DNA of 64,000 nucleotides. Source: Phoenix dactylifera (Eukaryota > Streptophyta > Magnoliopsida > Arecales > Arecaceae). The stretch spans positions 24,190,013 to 24,254,012 of the forward strand of contig NC_052402.1 in the NCBI RefSeq assembly GCF_009389715.1, in the 5' to 3' direction. The position numbers were made by a program, and so were the translations under genes. Shown here piece after piece: positions 35,206-48,235 of this stretch; within the stretch, counting starts at the first letter, position 1; each line of letters opens with the position of its first letter. The notes below the pieces were generated by a model that was not told the origin of the DNA, ran no database searches, and saw only the letters and a program-made list of their open reading frames with translations.

Positions 35206-35297
35206 AAAGAGCAATGAGGAGAACAACGCTTCCTGTGATGCCGGGGTGCATCACAATCGTCTGATTATCAGATGACCTCAGCACTCCTGAGCTCTTT
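35206..35297 (+). ncRNA. C/D snoRNA-like unit, type B
   Basis: Stem AAAGAGC/GCTCTTT, D' and D both CTGA. Confidence 0.55.
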
Positions 35298-35934
35298 CTT
35301 TTCTTAGATTTTTTTTTTATGGATATGCTTCTAAATATCGAATTTTGCATGAGTATCCTTCCAAAATTGATATTTGCATGTATACTCTCGTAAAACTTTG
35401 TTATTGTACAAATGCCCCTAATACAATGGTTGTTCTAACGGTTTTAAGAAAAATTATAGTTATATTAATTAAATATAAATTAAAATTTTAAAATTATGCT
35501 ATTGTTTCCGTCTTCTTCTCCTACTATTGAGATTGCGATCTAGTTGCATTTCCACCCATTAAAAATATTTTAGTTATTTTAATTTAAAATCGTTAATTTT
35601 TTAGCATTGTTAGATAGCGTGGTTTTATATATGCAAAAACAAAAATAAAAAAATGATAAATAGCAAAACAAGTATTTTACTACGACATACATACAAATAT
35701 TAATTTAGAGGAGTATTCATGTAAAACACGATATTTAGGAGGGTATTCATGCACACAAAAAAAAAAAAAAAACTTTCTTGTTTTTGTCCCTGGATGAGGA
35801 TTCGTTTTAAATAGGTTTCAAATATTTTTAGCATACAATTTCCATCATCCAGTCGCGGCGTAGTTTGTCCCACCTCTTCTTAAAAGTCATTCTAAGGTCG
35901 AGTGTTCGATCCTCTCTCACCCCATCAGAGGAAA

Positions 35935-36025
35935 AAAGAGCAATGAGGACGACAGCGCATCCTGTGATGCCGGGAGCATCAGGATCGTCTGATTATCGGA
36001 TGACCTCAGCGACCCTGAACTCTTT
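35935..36025 (+). ncRNA. C/D snoRNA-like unit, type A
   Basis: Stem AAAGAGC/ACTCTTT; D box CTGA; followed by T8. Confidence 0.5.
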
Positions 36026-36178
36026 TTTTTTGGTCCCTTGGAATTCATTTTAAATAGGTTTTAAATATTTTTAGCATACTAATTCCATCATCTGGCTGTG
36101 TCGCAGTTTGTCTCGTATCCTCTTAAGAGTTGATCCTGAGGTCGAGGGGTCGATCCTCTCTCATGCCAACAATGAAAA

Positions 36179-36270
36179 AAAGAGCAATGAGGAGAACAGC
36201 ACTATATGTGATGCCGCGGTGCATCACAACCGTCTGATTATCAGATGACCTCAGCGCTCTTGAGCTCTTT
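36179..36270 (+). ncRNA. C/D snoRNA-like unit, type B
   Basis: Stem intact; D box TTGA. Confidence 0.45.
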
Positions 36271-36907
36271 CTTTTCTTAGATTTTTTTTTATGGATATGC
36301 TTCTAAATATCAAATTTTGCATTAGTATCCTTCCAAAATTGATATTTGCATGTATACTCTAGTAAAACTTTGTTATTGTACAAATGCCCCTAACATAACG
36401 GTTGTTCAAACGATGTTAAGAAAAATTATATTTATATTAATTAAAAATAAAATAAAAATTTAAAATTATGCTATCGTTCCTGTCTTCCTCTTCTACTATC
36501 GAGGTTGCGATCTATTTGCATGTCTACCCATTAAGGATATTTTAGTCATTTTAGTTTAAAATCGTTAATTTTTTAGCGTCGTTAGATGGCATGGGTATGT
36601 ATGCAAAAACAAAAATAAAAAAAAGGACAAATAGCAAAACAAATATTTATAAGGATATACATACATATATTAATTTCGAAGAGTATTCATGTAAAACTCG
36701 ATATTTAGGAGGGTATTCGTGCACACACACACACAAAAAAAAAAACTTTCTTGTTTTTGTCCCTGGAAGAGGATTCATTTTAAATAGATTTTAAATATTT
36801 TTAGCATACAAATTTCATCATCCAATCGCGGCGTAGTTGGTCCCACCTCTTTCTAAAAGTCATCCTAAGGTCGAGTGTTCGATCCTCTCTCACCCCATTA
36901 ATGGAAA

Positions 36908-36998
36908 AAAGAGCAATGAGGACGACAGCGCATCCTGTGATGCCGGGAGCATCACGATCGTCTGATTATCGGATGACCTTAATGCCCCTGAGCTCTTT
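36908..36998 (+). ncRNA. C/D snoRNA-like unit, type A
   Basis: Stem, D' and D boxes intact. Confidence 0.55.
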
Positions 36999-37157
36999 CT
37001 TTTTTGGTCCCCTGAAAGAGGATTCATTTTAAATAGGTTTTAAATATTTTCAGCATACTAATTCCATCATTTGGCTGTGTCGCAGTTTGTCTCGTATCCT
37101 CTTAAGAGTTGATCCTAAGGTCGAGGGTTCGATCCTCTCTCACGCCAACAGTGAAAA

Positions 37158-37249
37158 AAAGAGAAATGAGGCGAACAGCGCTTCCTGTGATGCCGGGGCG
37201 CATCACAACCGCTTGATTATCAGATGAACTCAGCGCTCCTGAGCTTTTT
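37158..37249 (+). ncRNA. C/D snoRNA-like unit, type B
   Basis: Stem AAAGAGA/GCTTTTT weakened; D' TTGA; resembles the 34227 copy. Confidence 0.4.
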
Positions 37250-37810
37250 CTTTTCTTAGATTTTTTTTTTGGATATGCTTCTAAATATCAAATTTTGCAT
37301 TAGTATCCTTCCAAAATTGATATTTGCATGTATACTCTCGTAAAACTTTGTTATTGTACAAATGCCTCTAATATAACGGTAGTTCTAATGATGTTAAGAA
37401 AAATTATATTTATGTTAATTAAAAATAAAATAAAAATTTATAATTATGCTATTGTTCCTGTCTTCCTCTCCTACTATCGAGATTGCGATCTATTTGCATG
37501 TCTACTCATTACGAATATTTTAGTCATTTAAATTTAAAATCTTTAATTTTTTAGCGTCGTTAGTGGCATGGGTATATATGGAAAAACAAAAATGAAAAAA
37601 GGATAAATAACAAAACAAGTATTTTACTAGGACGTACATACAAATATTAATTTAGAAGAGCATTCATGTAAAACTCGATATTTAGGAGGGTATTCATGCA
37701 CACGAAAAAAAAAACTTTCTTGTTTTTGTTCCCTGGAAGAGTATTTGTTTTAAATAGGTTTTAGATATTTTCAGCATACAATTTTCATCATCTGGTCGCG
37801 GCAATGGAAA

Positions 37811-37902
37811 AAAGAGCAATGAGGAGAACAGCGCTAACTGTGATAACGGGGTGCATCACAACCGTCTGATTATCAGATGACCTCAGCTTTCTTGAGCTCT
37901 TT
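37811..37902 (+). ncRNA. C/D snoRNA-like unit, type B, promoter part deleted
   Basis: Stem intact; D box TTGA. Directly upstream, GGTCGCGGC is joined to the spacer, so most of the tRNA part (box A to 3' end) is missing; this unit should be silent. Confidence 0.4.
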
Positions 37903-38534
37903 CTTTTCTTAGATTTTTTTTTATGGATATGCTTCTAAATATCAAATTTTGCATTAGTATCCTTCCAAAATTGATATTTGCATATATACTCTCGTAAAAC
38001 TTTGTTATTGTACAAATGCCCCTAATATAACGGTTGTTTTAATGGTGTTAAGAAAAATTATATTTATATAAATTAAAAATAAAATAAAAATTTAAAATTA
38101 TGCTATCGTTCCTGTGTTCCTCTTCTACTATCGAGATTGCGATCTATTTGCATGCCTACCCATTAAGGATATTTTAGTCATTTTAGTTTAGAATCGTTAA
38201 TTTTTTAGCGTCGTTAGATGGCATAGGTATATATTCAAAAACAAAAATAAAAAAAGGATAAATAGCAAAACAAATATTTTACTAGGATATACATACATAT
38301 ATTAATTTAGAAGAGTATTAATGTAAAACTCGATATTTAGGTGGGATTTCATGCACACACACAAAAAAAAAACTTTCTTGTTTTTGTCCCTGAAAGAGGG
38401 TTCATTTTAAATAGAATTTAAATATTTTCAGCATACAAATTTCATCATCCGATCGCGGCGTAGTGGGTCCCACCTCTTTTTAAAAGTCATCCTAAGGTCG
38501 AGTGTTCGATCCTCTCTCACCCCATTAATGGAAA

Positions 38535-38625
38535 AAAGAGCAATGAGGATGACAGCACATCCTGTGATGCCGGGAGCATCACGACCGTCTGATTATCGGA
38601 TGACCTCAACGCCCCTGAGCTCTTT
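38535..38625 (+). ncRNA. C/D snoRNA-like unit, type A
   Basis: Stem, D' and D intact. Confidence 0.55.
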
Positions 38626-38783
38626 CTTTTTTGGTCCCCGAAAGAGGATTCGTTTTAAAGAGGTTTTAAATATTTTCAGCATACTAATTCCATCATCTGG
38701 CTGTGTCGCAGTTTGTCTCGTATCCTCTTAAGAGTTGATCCTGAGGTCGAGGGTTCGATCCTCTCTCGCGCCAACAGTGGAAA

Positions 38784-38875
38784 AAGGAGCAATGAGGAGA
38801 ATAGCGCTTCCTGTGATGCCGCGGTGCATCACAATCGTCTGATTATTAGTTGACCTCAACGCTCCTGAGCACTTT
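38784..38875 (+). ncRNA. C/D snoRNA-like unit, type B
   Basis: Stem AAGGAGC/GCACTTT; D CTGA. Confidence 0.45.
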
Positions 38876-39505
38876 CTTTTCTTAGATTTTTTTTAATGGA
38901 TATGCTTCTAAATATCGAATTTTGCATGAGTATCCTTCCAAAATTGATATTTGCATGTATACTCTCGTAAAACTTTGTTATTGTACAAATAACCCTAATA
39001 TAACGGTTGTTCTAAGGTGTTAAGAAAAATTATATTTATATTAATTAAAAATAAAATAAAAATTTAAAATTATGCTATTGTCCCTGTCTTCTTCTCCTAC
39101 TATCGAAATTGCGATCTATTTGCATGTCCACCCATTAAGGATATTTTAGTCATTTAAATTTAAAATCTTTAATTTTTTAGCGTCGTTAGATGGCATGGGT
39201 ATATATGGAAAAGCAAAATAAAAAAAGGATAAATAGCCAAACAAGTATTTTCCTAGGATGTACATACAAATATTAATTTAGAAGAGCATTCATGTAAAAC
39301 TCGATATTTAGGAGGGTATTCATGCGCACAGACAAAAAAAAAAACTTTCTTGTTTTTGTCCCTAGAAGAGTATTCGTTTTAAATAGGTTTTAGATATTTT
39401 CAGCATACAAATTTCATCATCCGGTGCGGCGTAGGTGGTCCCATCTCCTCTTAAAAGTCATCCTAAGGTCGAGTGTTCGATCCTGTCTCACCCCGTCAGT
39501 GGAAA

Positions 39506-39596
39506 AAAGAGCAATGAGGACGACAGCACATCCTGTGATGCCGGAAGCATCACGACCATCTGATTATCGGATGACCGCAGCGCCCCTGAGCTTTTT
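39506..39596 (+). ncRNA. C/D snoRNA-like unit, type A
   Basis: Stem AAAGAGC/GCTTTTT; D' and D CTGA. Confidence 0.5.
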
Positions 39597-39735
39597 CTTT
39601 TTTGGTCCCTTGGAAGAGGATTCGTTTTAAATAAATTTTAAATATTTTCAGCATACTAATTCCATCGTCTCGCGTCCTCTTAAGAGTTGATCCTGGCGTC
39701 GACTATTCGATCCTCTCTCGTGCCAACAGTGGAAA

Positions 39736-39827
39736 AAAGAGCAATGAAGAGAACAACGCTTCCTGTGATGCCGGGTCGCCTCACAACCGTCTGATTATCA
39801 GATGATCTCAGCGCTCCTGAGCTCTTT
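39736..39827 (+). ncRNA. C/D snoRNA-like unit, type B
   Basis: Stem intact; C box ATGAAGA; D' and D CTGA. The tRNA part in front is shortened. Confidence 0.5.
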
Positions 39828-40408
39828 CTTTTCTTAGATTTTTTTTTTACGGATATGCTTCTATATATCGAATTTTGCATGAGTATCCTTCCAAAATTGA
39901 TATTTGCATATACACTCTCGTAAAACTTTGTTATTGTACAAATGCCCCTAATATAACGGTTGTTCTAACGGTTTTAAGAAAAATTATATTTTTATTAATT
40001 AAAAATAAAATAAAAATTTAAAATTATGTCATTGTTTCTATCTTCTTCTCCTACTATCGAGATTGTGATCTATTCGCATGTCTATCCATTTAGGATATTT
40101 CAGTCATTTTAATTTAAAATTGTTAATTTTCTAGCATCGTTAGATAGCATTGGTATATATGCAAAAACAAAAATAAAAAAAGGATAAATAGCAAAACAAC
40201 TATTTTACTACGATATACATACAAATATTAATTTAGAAGAGTATTCATGCAAAACTCGATATTTAGGAAGAGGATTTGTTTTAAATAGGTTTTAGATATT
40301 TTCAGCATTCAAATTTCATCATTCGGTCACGGCATAGTTGGACCCACCTCTTCTTAAAAGTCATCCTAAGGTCGAGTGTTCGATCCTCTCTCACCCCTTC
40401 AGTGGAAA

Positions 40409-40499
40409 AAAGAGCAATGAGGACGACAGCGCATCCTGTGATGTCGGGAGCATCACGACCGTCTGATTATTAGATGACCTCAATGCCCCTAGGCTCTTT
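40409..40499 (+). ncRNA. C/D snoRNA-like unit, type A
   Basis: Stem intact; D box decayed (CTAG). The preceding MITE right arm is truncated near 40265. Confidence 0.4.
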
Positions 40500-40658
40500 C
40501 TTTTTTGATCCCTTGGAAGTGGATTCATTTTAAATAGGTTTTAAATATTTTCAGCATACTAATTCCATCATCTGGCTGTGTCGCAATTTCTCTCGTATCC
40601 TCTTAAGTGTTGATCCTGAGGTTGAGGATTCGATCCTCTCTCATGCCAACAATGGAAA

Positions 40659-40750
40659 AAAGAGCAATGAGGAGAACAGCGCTTCCTGTGATGCCGGGGT
40701 GCATCACAACCGCTTGATTATCAGATGATCTCCGCGCTCCTGAGTTCTTT
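40659..40750 (+). ncRNA. C/D snoRNA-like unit, type B
   Basis: Stem AAAGAGC/GTTCTTT; D CTGA; D' TTGA. Confidence 0.45.
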
Positions 40751-41385
40751 CTTTTCTTATATTTTTTTTATGGATATGCTTCTAAATATCGAATTTTGCA
40801 TGAATATCCTTCCAAAATTGATATTTGCATGTATACTCTCGTAAAACTTTGTTATTGTACAAATGCTCCTAATATAACGGTTGTTCTAACGGTGTTAAGA
40901 AATATTATATTTATATTAACTAAAAATAAAATTAAAATTTAAAATTATGCTATTGTTTCTGTCTTCGTCTCCTACTATCGAGATTGCGATCTATTTGCAT
41001 GTCTACCCATTAAGGATATTTTAGTCATTTTAATTTAAAATTGTTAATTTTTTAGCATCGTTAGATAGCATGGGCATATATGCAAAAACAAAAATAAAAA
41101 AAGGATAAATACCAGAACAAGTATTTTACTAGGATATACATACAAATATTAATTTACAGAAGCATTCATGTAAAACTTGATATTTTGGAGGGTATTCATG
41201 CACACACACAAAAAAAAAGAAAACTTTCTTGCTTTTGTCCCTGAAAGAGGATTCATTTTAAATAGATTTTATATATTTTCAGCATACAAATTTCATCATC
41301 CGGTCGCGGTATAGTTGGTCCAACCTCTTCTTAAAAGTCATCCGAAGGTCGAGTATTCGATCCTCTCTCACCCCATCAGTGGAAA

Positions 41386-41476
41386 AAAGAGCAGTGAGGA
41401 CGACAGCGCATCCTGTGATGCCGGGAGCATCACGACCGTCTGATTATCGAATGACCTCAGTGCCCCTGAGCTCTTT
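41386..41476 (+). ncRNA. C/D snoRNA-like unit, type A
   Basis: Stem, D' and D intact; C box GTGAGGA. Confidence 0.5.
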
Positions 41477-41635
41477 CTTTTTTGGTCCGTCGAAAGAGGA
41501 TTCATTTTAAATAGGTTTGAAATATTTTCAGCATACTAATTCCATCATCCGACTGTGTCGCAGTTTTTCTCGTATCCTCTTAAGAGTTGATCCTGAGGTC
41601 AAGGGTTCGATCCTCTCACGCACCAACAGTCCAAA

Positions 41636-41726
41636 AAATAGCAATGAGGAGAATAGCGCTTCCTGTGATGCGGGGTGCATCACAACCATCTGATTATCAG
41701 ATGACCACAACACTCCTGAGCTCTTT
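41636..41726 (+). ncRNA. C/D snoRNA-like unit, type B
   Basis: 91 nt; stem AAATAGC/GCTCTTT; hairpin loop one base shorter (GCGGGGTGC). Confidence 0.5.
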
Positions 41727-42343
41727 CTTTTCTTAGATTTTTTTTTATATATATGCTTCTAAATATCGAAGTTTGCATGAGCATTCTTCCAAGTTTGATA
41801 TTTGCATGTATACTCTCGTAAAACTTTGTTATTGTACAAATGCCCCTAATATAATGGTTGTTCTAACGGTGTTAAGAAAAATTACATTTATATTAATTAA
41901 AAATAAAATAAAAATTTAAAATTATGCTAATGTTCCTGTCACTTCTCCTACTATCGAGATTGCAATCTATTTGCTTGTCTACCCATTAAGGATATTTTGT
42001 CATTTTAATTTAAAATTGTTAATTTTTTAGCGTCATTAGATAGCATGGGTATATATGCAAAAAAAAAGGATAAATAGAAAAACAAGTATTTTACTTGTAT
42101 ATACATACAAATATTAATTTTGAAGAGTATTCATGCAAAACTCGATATTTAGGAGGGTATTCATGCACACAAAAAAAAAAACTTTCTTGTTTTTGTCCCT
42201 TGAAGAGGACTCATTTTAAATAGGTTTTAGATATTTTCAGCATACAAATTTCATCATCCGGTCGCGGTGTAGTTTGTCCCACCTCTTCTTAAAAGTCATC
42301 CTAAGGTCGAGTGTTCGATCCTCTCTCACCCCATCAGTGGAAA

Positions 42344-42434
42344 AAAGAGTAATGAGGACGACAGCGCATCTTGTGATGCCGGGAGCATCACGATTGTCAT
42401 ATTATTGGATGACCTCAGCACCCCTGAGCCCTTT
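42344..42434 (+). ncRNA. C/D snoRNA-like unit, type A
   Basis: Stem AAAGAGT/GCCCTTT; D' lost (GTCATATT). Confidence 0.35.
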
Positions 42435-42593
42435 CTTTTTTAGTCCCTTGGATGAGGATTCATTTTAAATAGGTTTTAAATATTTTCAGCATACTAATTC
42501 CATCATCTGGCTGTGTCGCAGTTTCTCTCATATCCTCTTAAGAGTTGATCCTGAGGTCGAGGATTCGATCCTCTCTCATGCCAACAATGGAAA

Positions 42594-42685
42594 AAAGAGC
42601 AATGAGGAGAACAACGCTTCCTGTGATGCCGGGGTGCATCACAACCGTCTGATTATCAGAAGACCTCCGCGCTCCTAAGTTCTTT
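42594..42685 (+). ncRNA. C/D snoRNA-like unit, type B
   Basis: Stem AAAGAGC/GTTCTTT; D box CTAA. Confidence 0.4.
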
Positions 42686-43314
42686 CTTTTCTTATATTTT
42701 TTTTATGGATATGCTTCTAAATATCGAATTTTGCATGAATATCCTTCCAAAATTGATATTTGCATGTATACTCTCGTAAAACTTTGTTATTGTACAAATG
42801 CCCCTAATATAACGGTTGTTCTAACGGTGTTAAAAAATATTATATTTATATTAATTAAAAATAAAATAAAAATTTAAAATTATGCTATTGTTTTTGTTTT
42901 CGTCTCCTACTATCGAGATTGCGATCTATTTGCATGTCTACCCATTAAGAATATTTTAGTCATTTTAATTTAAAATTGTTAATCTTTTAGCGTCGTTAGA
43001 TAGCAAGGGCATATTTGCAAAAACAAAAATAAAAAAGGATGAATACCAGAACAAGTATTTTACTAGGATATACATACAAATATCAATTTAGAGAAGCATT
43101 CACGTAAAACTCGATATTTTGGAGGGTATTCATGCACACACAAAAAAGAAAACTTTCTTGCTTTTGTCCCTGAAAGAGGATTCATTTTAAATAGGTTTTA
43201 GATATTTTCATCGTACAAATTTCATCATCCGGTCGCGGTGTAGTTGGTCCAACCTCTTCTTAAAAGTCATCCGAAGGTCGAGTATTCGATCCTCTCTCAC
43301 CCCATCAGTGGAAA

Positions 43315-43405
43315 AAAGAGCAGTGAGGACGACAGCGCATCCTGTGATGCCGGGAGCATCACGACCGTCTGATTATCGAATGACCTCAGTGCCCCTGAGC
43401 TCTTT
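43315..43405 (+). ncRNA. C/D snoRNA-like unit, type A
   Basis: Duplicate of the 41386 copy, 1929 bp downstream. Confidence 0.5.
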
Positions 43406-43564
43406 CTTTTTTGGTCCGTCGAAAGAGGATTCATTTTAAATAGGTTTGAAATATTTTCAGCATACTAATTCCATCATCCGACTGTGTCGCAGTTTTTCTC
43501 GTATCCTCTTAAGAGTTGATCCTGAGGTCAAGGGTTCGATCCTCTCACGCACCAACAGTCCAAA

Positions 43565-43655
43565 AAATAGCAATGAGGAGAATAGCGCTTCCTGTGATGC
43601 GGGGTGCATCACAACCATCTGATTATCAGATGACCACAACACTCCTGAGCTCTTT
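43565..43655 (+). ncRNA. C/D snoRNA-like unit, type B
   Basis: Duplicate of the 41636 copy. Confidence 0.5.
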
Positions 43656-44271
43656 CTTTTCTTAGATTTTTTTTTATATATATGCTTCTAAATATCGAAG
43701 TTTGCATGAGCATTCTTCCAAGTTTGATATTTGCATGTATACTCTCGTAAAACTTTGTTATTGTACAAATGCCCCTAATATAATGGTTGTTCTAACGGTG
43801 TTAAGAAAAATTACATTTATATTAATTAAAAATAAAATAAAAATTTAAAATTATGCTAATGTTCCTGTCACTTCTCCTACTATCGAGATTGCAATCTATT
43901 TGCTTGTCTACCCATTAAGGATATTTTGTCATTTTAATTTAAAATTGTTAATTTTTTAGCGTCATTAGATAGCATGGGTATATATGCAAAAAAAAAGGAT
44001 AAATAGAAAAACAAGTATTTTACTTGTATATACATACAAATATTAATTTTGAAGAGTATTCATGCAAAACTCGATATTTAGGAGGGTATTCATGCACACA
44101 AAAAAAAAACTTTCTTGTTTTTGTCCCTTGAAGAGGACTCATTTTAAATAGGTTTTAGATATTTTCAGCATACAAATTTCATCATCCGGTCGCGGTGTAG
44201 TTTGTCCCACCTCTTCTTAAAAGTCATCCTAAGGTCGAGTGTTCGATCCTCTCTCACCCCATCAGTGGAAA

Positions 44272-44362
44272 AAAGAGTAATGAGGACGACAGCGCATCTT
44301 GTGATGCCGGGAGCATCACGATTGTCATATTATTGGATGACCTCAGCACCCCTGAGCCCTTT
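44272..44362 (+). ncRNA. C/D snoRNA-like unit, type A
   Basis: Duplicate of the 42344 copy, with the same lost D'. Confidence 0.35.
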
Positions 44363-44521
44363 CTTTTTTAGTCCCTTGGATGAGGATTCATTTTAAATAG
44401 GTTTTAAATATTTTCAGCATACTAATTCCATCATCTGGCTGTGTCGCAGTTTCTCTCATATCCTCTTAAGAGTTGATCCTGAGGTTGAGGATTCGATCCT
44501 CTCTCATGCCAACAATGGAAA

Positions 44522-44613
44522 AAAGAGCAATGAGGAGAACAGCGCTTCCTGTGATGCCGGGGTGCATCACAACCGTCTGATTATCAGATGACCTCCGCGC
44601 TCCTATGTTCTTT
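44522..44613 (+). ncRNA. C/D snoRNA-like unit, type B
   Basis: Stem AAAGAGC/GTTCTTT; D box decayed to CTAT. Confidence 0.4.
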
Positions 44614-45243
44614 CTTTTCTTATATTTTTTTTATGGATATGCTTCTAAATGTCGAATTTTGCATGAATATCCTTCCGAAATTGATATTTGCATGTATACT
44701 CTCGTAAAACTTTGTTACTGTACAAATGCCCCTAATATAACGGTTGTTCTAACGGTGTTAAGAAATATTATATTTATATTAATTAAAAATAAAATAAAAA
44801 TTTAAAATTATGCTATTGTTTCTGTTTTCGTCTCCTACTATCGAGATTGCGATCTATTTGCATGTCTACCCATTAAGAATATTTTAGTGATTTTAATTTA
44901 AAATTGTTAATCTTTTAGCGTCGTTAGATAGCATGGGCATATTTGCAAAAACAAAAATAAAAAAAGGATAAATACCAGAACAAGTATTTTACTAGGATAT
45001 ACATACAAATATTAATTTAGAGAAGCATTCACGTAAAACTCGATATTTTGGAGGGTATTCATGCACACAAAAAAAAGAAAACTTTCTTGCTTTTGTCCCT
45101 GAAAGAGGATTCATTTTAAATTGGTTTTAGATATTTTCAACATACAAATTTCATCATCCGGTCGCGGTGTAGTTGGTCCAACCTCTTCTTAAATTTCATC
45201 CTAAGGTCAAGTGTTCAATCGTCTCTCACCCCATCAGTGGAAA

Positions 45244-45334
45244 AAAGAGCAGTGAGGACGGCAGCGCATCCTGTGGTGCCGAGATCATCACGATCGTCTG
45301 ATTGTCGGATGACCTCAGCGCCCCTGAGCGCTTT
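45244..45334 (+). ncRNA. C/D snoRNA-like unit, type A
   Basis: Stem AAAGAGC/GCGCTTT; hairpin changed (GTGCCGAGATCATCA). Confidence 0.4.
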
Positions 45335-45493
45335 CTATTTTGGTCCCTTGGAAGAGGATTCGTTTTAAATGGGTTTTAAATATTTTTATCATACTAATTC
45401 CATCATCCGGCTGTGTCGCAGTTTGTCTCGTATCCTCTTAAGAGTAGATCCTGAGGTCGAGGATTCGATACTCTCTCGCGCCAACAGTGGAAC

Positions 45494-45585
45494 AAAGAGC
45501 AATGCAGAGAACAATGCTTCCTGTGATGCCGGGGTGCATCACAACCGTCTGTTTGTCAGATGACCTCAGTGCTCCTGGGCTCCTT
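45494..45585 (+). ncRNA. C/D snoRNA-like unit, type B
   Basis: C box changed (ATGCAGA); D box CTGG; D' TTTG type. A decayed copy. Confidence 0.3.
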
Positions 45586-46215
45586 CTTTTCTTATTTTTT
45601 TTTATGGATATGCTTCTAAATATCGAATATTGCATGAGTATCCTTCCAAAATTGATATTTGTATGTATGCTCTCATAAAACTTTGTTATTGTACAAATGC
45701 CCCTAATATAACGGTTGTTCTAACGGTGTTAAGAAAAATTTCATTTATATTAATTAAAAATAAAATAAAAATTTAAAATTATGCTATTGTTCATGTCTTC
45801 TTCTCCTACTATCGAGATTGGGATCCATTTGCATGTCTACCCATTAAGAATATTTTAGTTATTTTAATTTAAAATCATTAATTTTTTTAGCATCGTTAGA
45901 TAGCATGGGTATATATGCAAAAACAAAAATAAAAAAAAAAGATAACTAACAAAACAAGTATTTTACTAGGATATACATACAATTATTAATTTAGAAGAGT
46001 ATTGATGTAAAACTCGATATTTAGGAGGTTATTCATGCGCACACACAAAAAAAAATTCTTGTTTTTGTCCCAGGAAGATGATTCGTTTTAAATAGGTTTT
46101 AGATATTTCCGGCTTACAAATTTCATCATCCGGTCGCGGCATAGTTTATCCCACCTCTTCTTAAAAGTCATCCTAAGGTCGAGTGTTCGATCCTCTCTCA
46201 CCCCATCAGTGGAAA

Positions 46216-46306
46216 AAAGAGCAATGAGGACGACAGCGCATTCTGTGATGCCGAGAGCATCACGATCGTCTGATTATCGGATGACCTCAGTGCCCCTGAG
46301 CTCTTT
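46216..46306 (+). ncRNA. C/D snoRNA-like unit, type A directly followed by a MITE
   Basis: Stem, D' and D intact. The type B module is missing here, and the joint lies within the shared snoRNA end, as expected from unequal crossing-over between A and B. Confidence 0.5.
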
Positions 46307-46923
46307 CTTTTCTTAGATTTTTTTTATGGATATGCTTCTAAATATCGAATTTTGCATGAGTATCCTTCCAAAATTGATATTTGCATGTATACTCTCGTAA
46401 AACTTTGCTATTGTACAAATGCCCCAAATATAACTATTGTTCCAACAGTGCTAAAAAAAATTATACTTATATTAATTAAAAAAAATTAAAATTATGCCAT
46501 TGTTCCTATCTTCTTCTACCACTATCGAGATTACGATCTATTTGCATGTCAACCCATTAAGTATATTTTAGTCGTTTTAATTCAAAATCGTTAATTTTTT
46601 AGCACTGTTAGATAGCACGGGCATAAATGCAATATAAAAAATAAAAAAAAACATAAATAGAAAAACAAGTATTTCACTAGGATATACATACAAATATTAA
46701 TTTAGTACAGTATTCATGTAACACTCGATATTTAGGAGGGTATTCATGCACAAAAAAAAAACTTTCTTGTTTTTGCCCCTGGAAGAGGATTCGTTTTAAA
46801 TAGGTTTTAGATATTTTCAGCATACAAATTTCATCATCCGGTTGCGGCGTAGTTGGTCCCACCTCTTCTTAAAAGTCATCCTAAGGTCGAGTGTTCGATC
46901 CCCTATCACCCTATCAGTGGAAA

Positions 46924-47014
46924 AAAGAACAATGAGGACGACAGCGCATCCTGTGATGCTGGGAGCATCACGACCATCTGATTATCGGATGACCTCGGCG
47001 CCCCTGAGCTCTTT
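46924..47014 (+). ncRNA. C/D snoRNA-like unit, type A
   Basis: Stem AAAGAAC/GCTCTTT; D CTGA. Confidence 0.45.
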
Positions 47015-47174
47015 CTTTTTTGGTCCCTTGGAAGTGGATTCGTTTTAGATAGGCTTTAAATATTTCCCAGCATACTAATTCCATCATTTGGCCGTGTCGC
47101 AGTTTGTCTCGTATCCTCTTAAGAGTTGATCCTGAGGTTGACTGTTCGATCCTCCCTCGCGCCAACAGTGGAAA

Positions 47175-47266
47175 AAAGAGCAATGAGGAGAACAGCACTT
47201 CCTGTGATGCCGGGGTGCATCCCAACCGTCTGATTATCAGATGACCTCAGCACTCCTGAGCTCTTT
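47175..47266 (+). ncRNA. C/D snoRNA-like unit, type B
   Basis: Stem, D' and D intact. Confidence 0.55.
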
Positions 47267-47619
47267 CTTTTCTTAGATTTTTTTTTTATAGATATGTTTC
47301 TAAATATCAAATTTTGCATGAGTATATTTCCAAAATTGATATTTGCATGTATACTCTCGTAAAACTTTGTTATTGTACAAATGCCCCTCTTATAACGGTT
47401 GTTCTAACGGTGTTAAGAAAAATTAGGAGGGTACTCATGCACACACACAAAAAAAAACTTTCTTGTTTTTGTCCCTGGAATAGGATTCATTTTAAATAGG
47501 TTTAGATATTTTCGGCATACAAATTTCATCATCCGGTCGCAGCGTAGTTGGTCCCACCCTCTCCTTAAAAGTCGTCCTAAGGTCGAGTGTTCGATCCTCT
47601 CTCGCCCCATCAGTGGAAA

Positions 47620-47710
47620 AAAGAGCAATGAGGACGACAGCGCATCCTGTGATGCCGGGAGCATCACGACCGTCTGAATATCAGATGACCTCAGCGCCCC
47701 TAAGCTCTTT
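47620..47710 (+). ncRNA. C/D snoRNA-like unit, type A
   Basis: Stem intact; D box CTAA; the MITE before it is reduced by internal deletion. Confidence 0.45.
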
Positions 47711-48144
47711 CTTTTTTGGTCCGTTTGGAAGAGGATTCGTTTTAAATAGATTTTAAATATTTTCAGCATACTAATTCTATCATCTAGCTGTGTCGCAGTT
47801 TGTCTAATTTTTTAGCATCGTTAGATAGTATGGGTATATATGCAAAAACAAAAATACAAAAAGGATAAATAGCAAAACAAGTATTTTACTAGAATGTACA
47901 TACAAATATTAGTTTAGAAGAGTATTCATGTAAAACTCGATATTTAGGAGGGTATTCATGTGCGCAAAAAAAAAAAAAAAACTTTCTTGTTTTTGTCCCT
48001 GGAAGAGGATTCATTTTAAATAGGTTTTAGATATTTTTCAGCATACAAGTTTCATCATCCGGTCGCGGCGTAGTTGGTCCCACCTCTTCTTAAAAGTCAT
48101 CCTAAGGTCGAGTGTCCGATCCTCTCTCACCCCATTAGTGAAAA

Positions 48145-48235
48145 AAAGAGCAATGAGGACGACAGCGCATCCTGTGATGCCGGGAGCATCACGAGCGTCT
48201 GATTATCGGATGACCTCAGCGCTCCTGAGCTCTTT
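48145..48235 (+). ncRNA. C/D snoRNA-like unit, type A with B-like 3' end
   Basis: Stem, D' and D intact; GCTCCTGA before the stem is B-like, and a MITE follows, so the module is recombinant. Confidence 0.5.
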
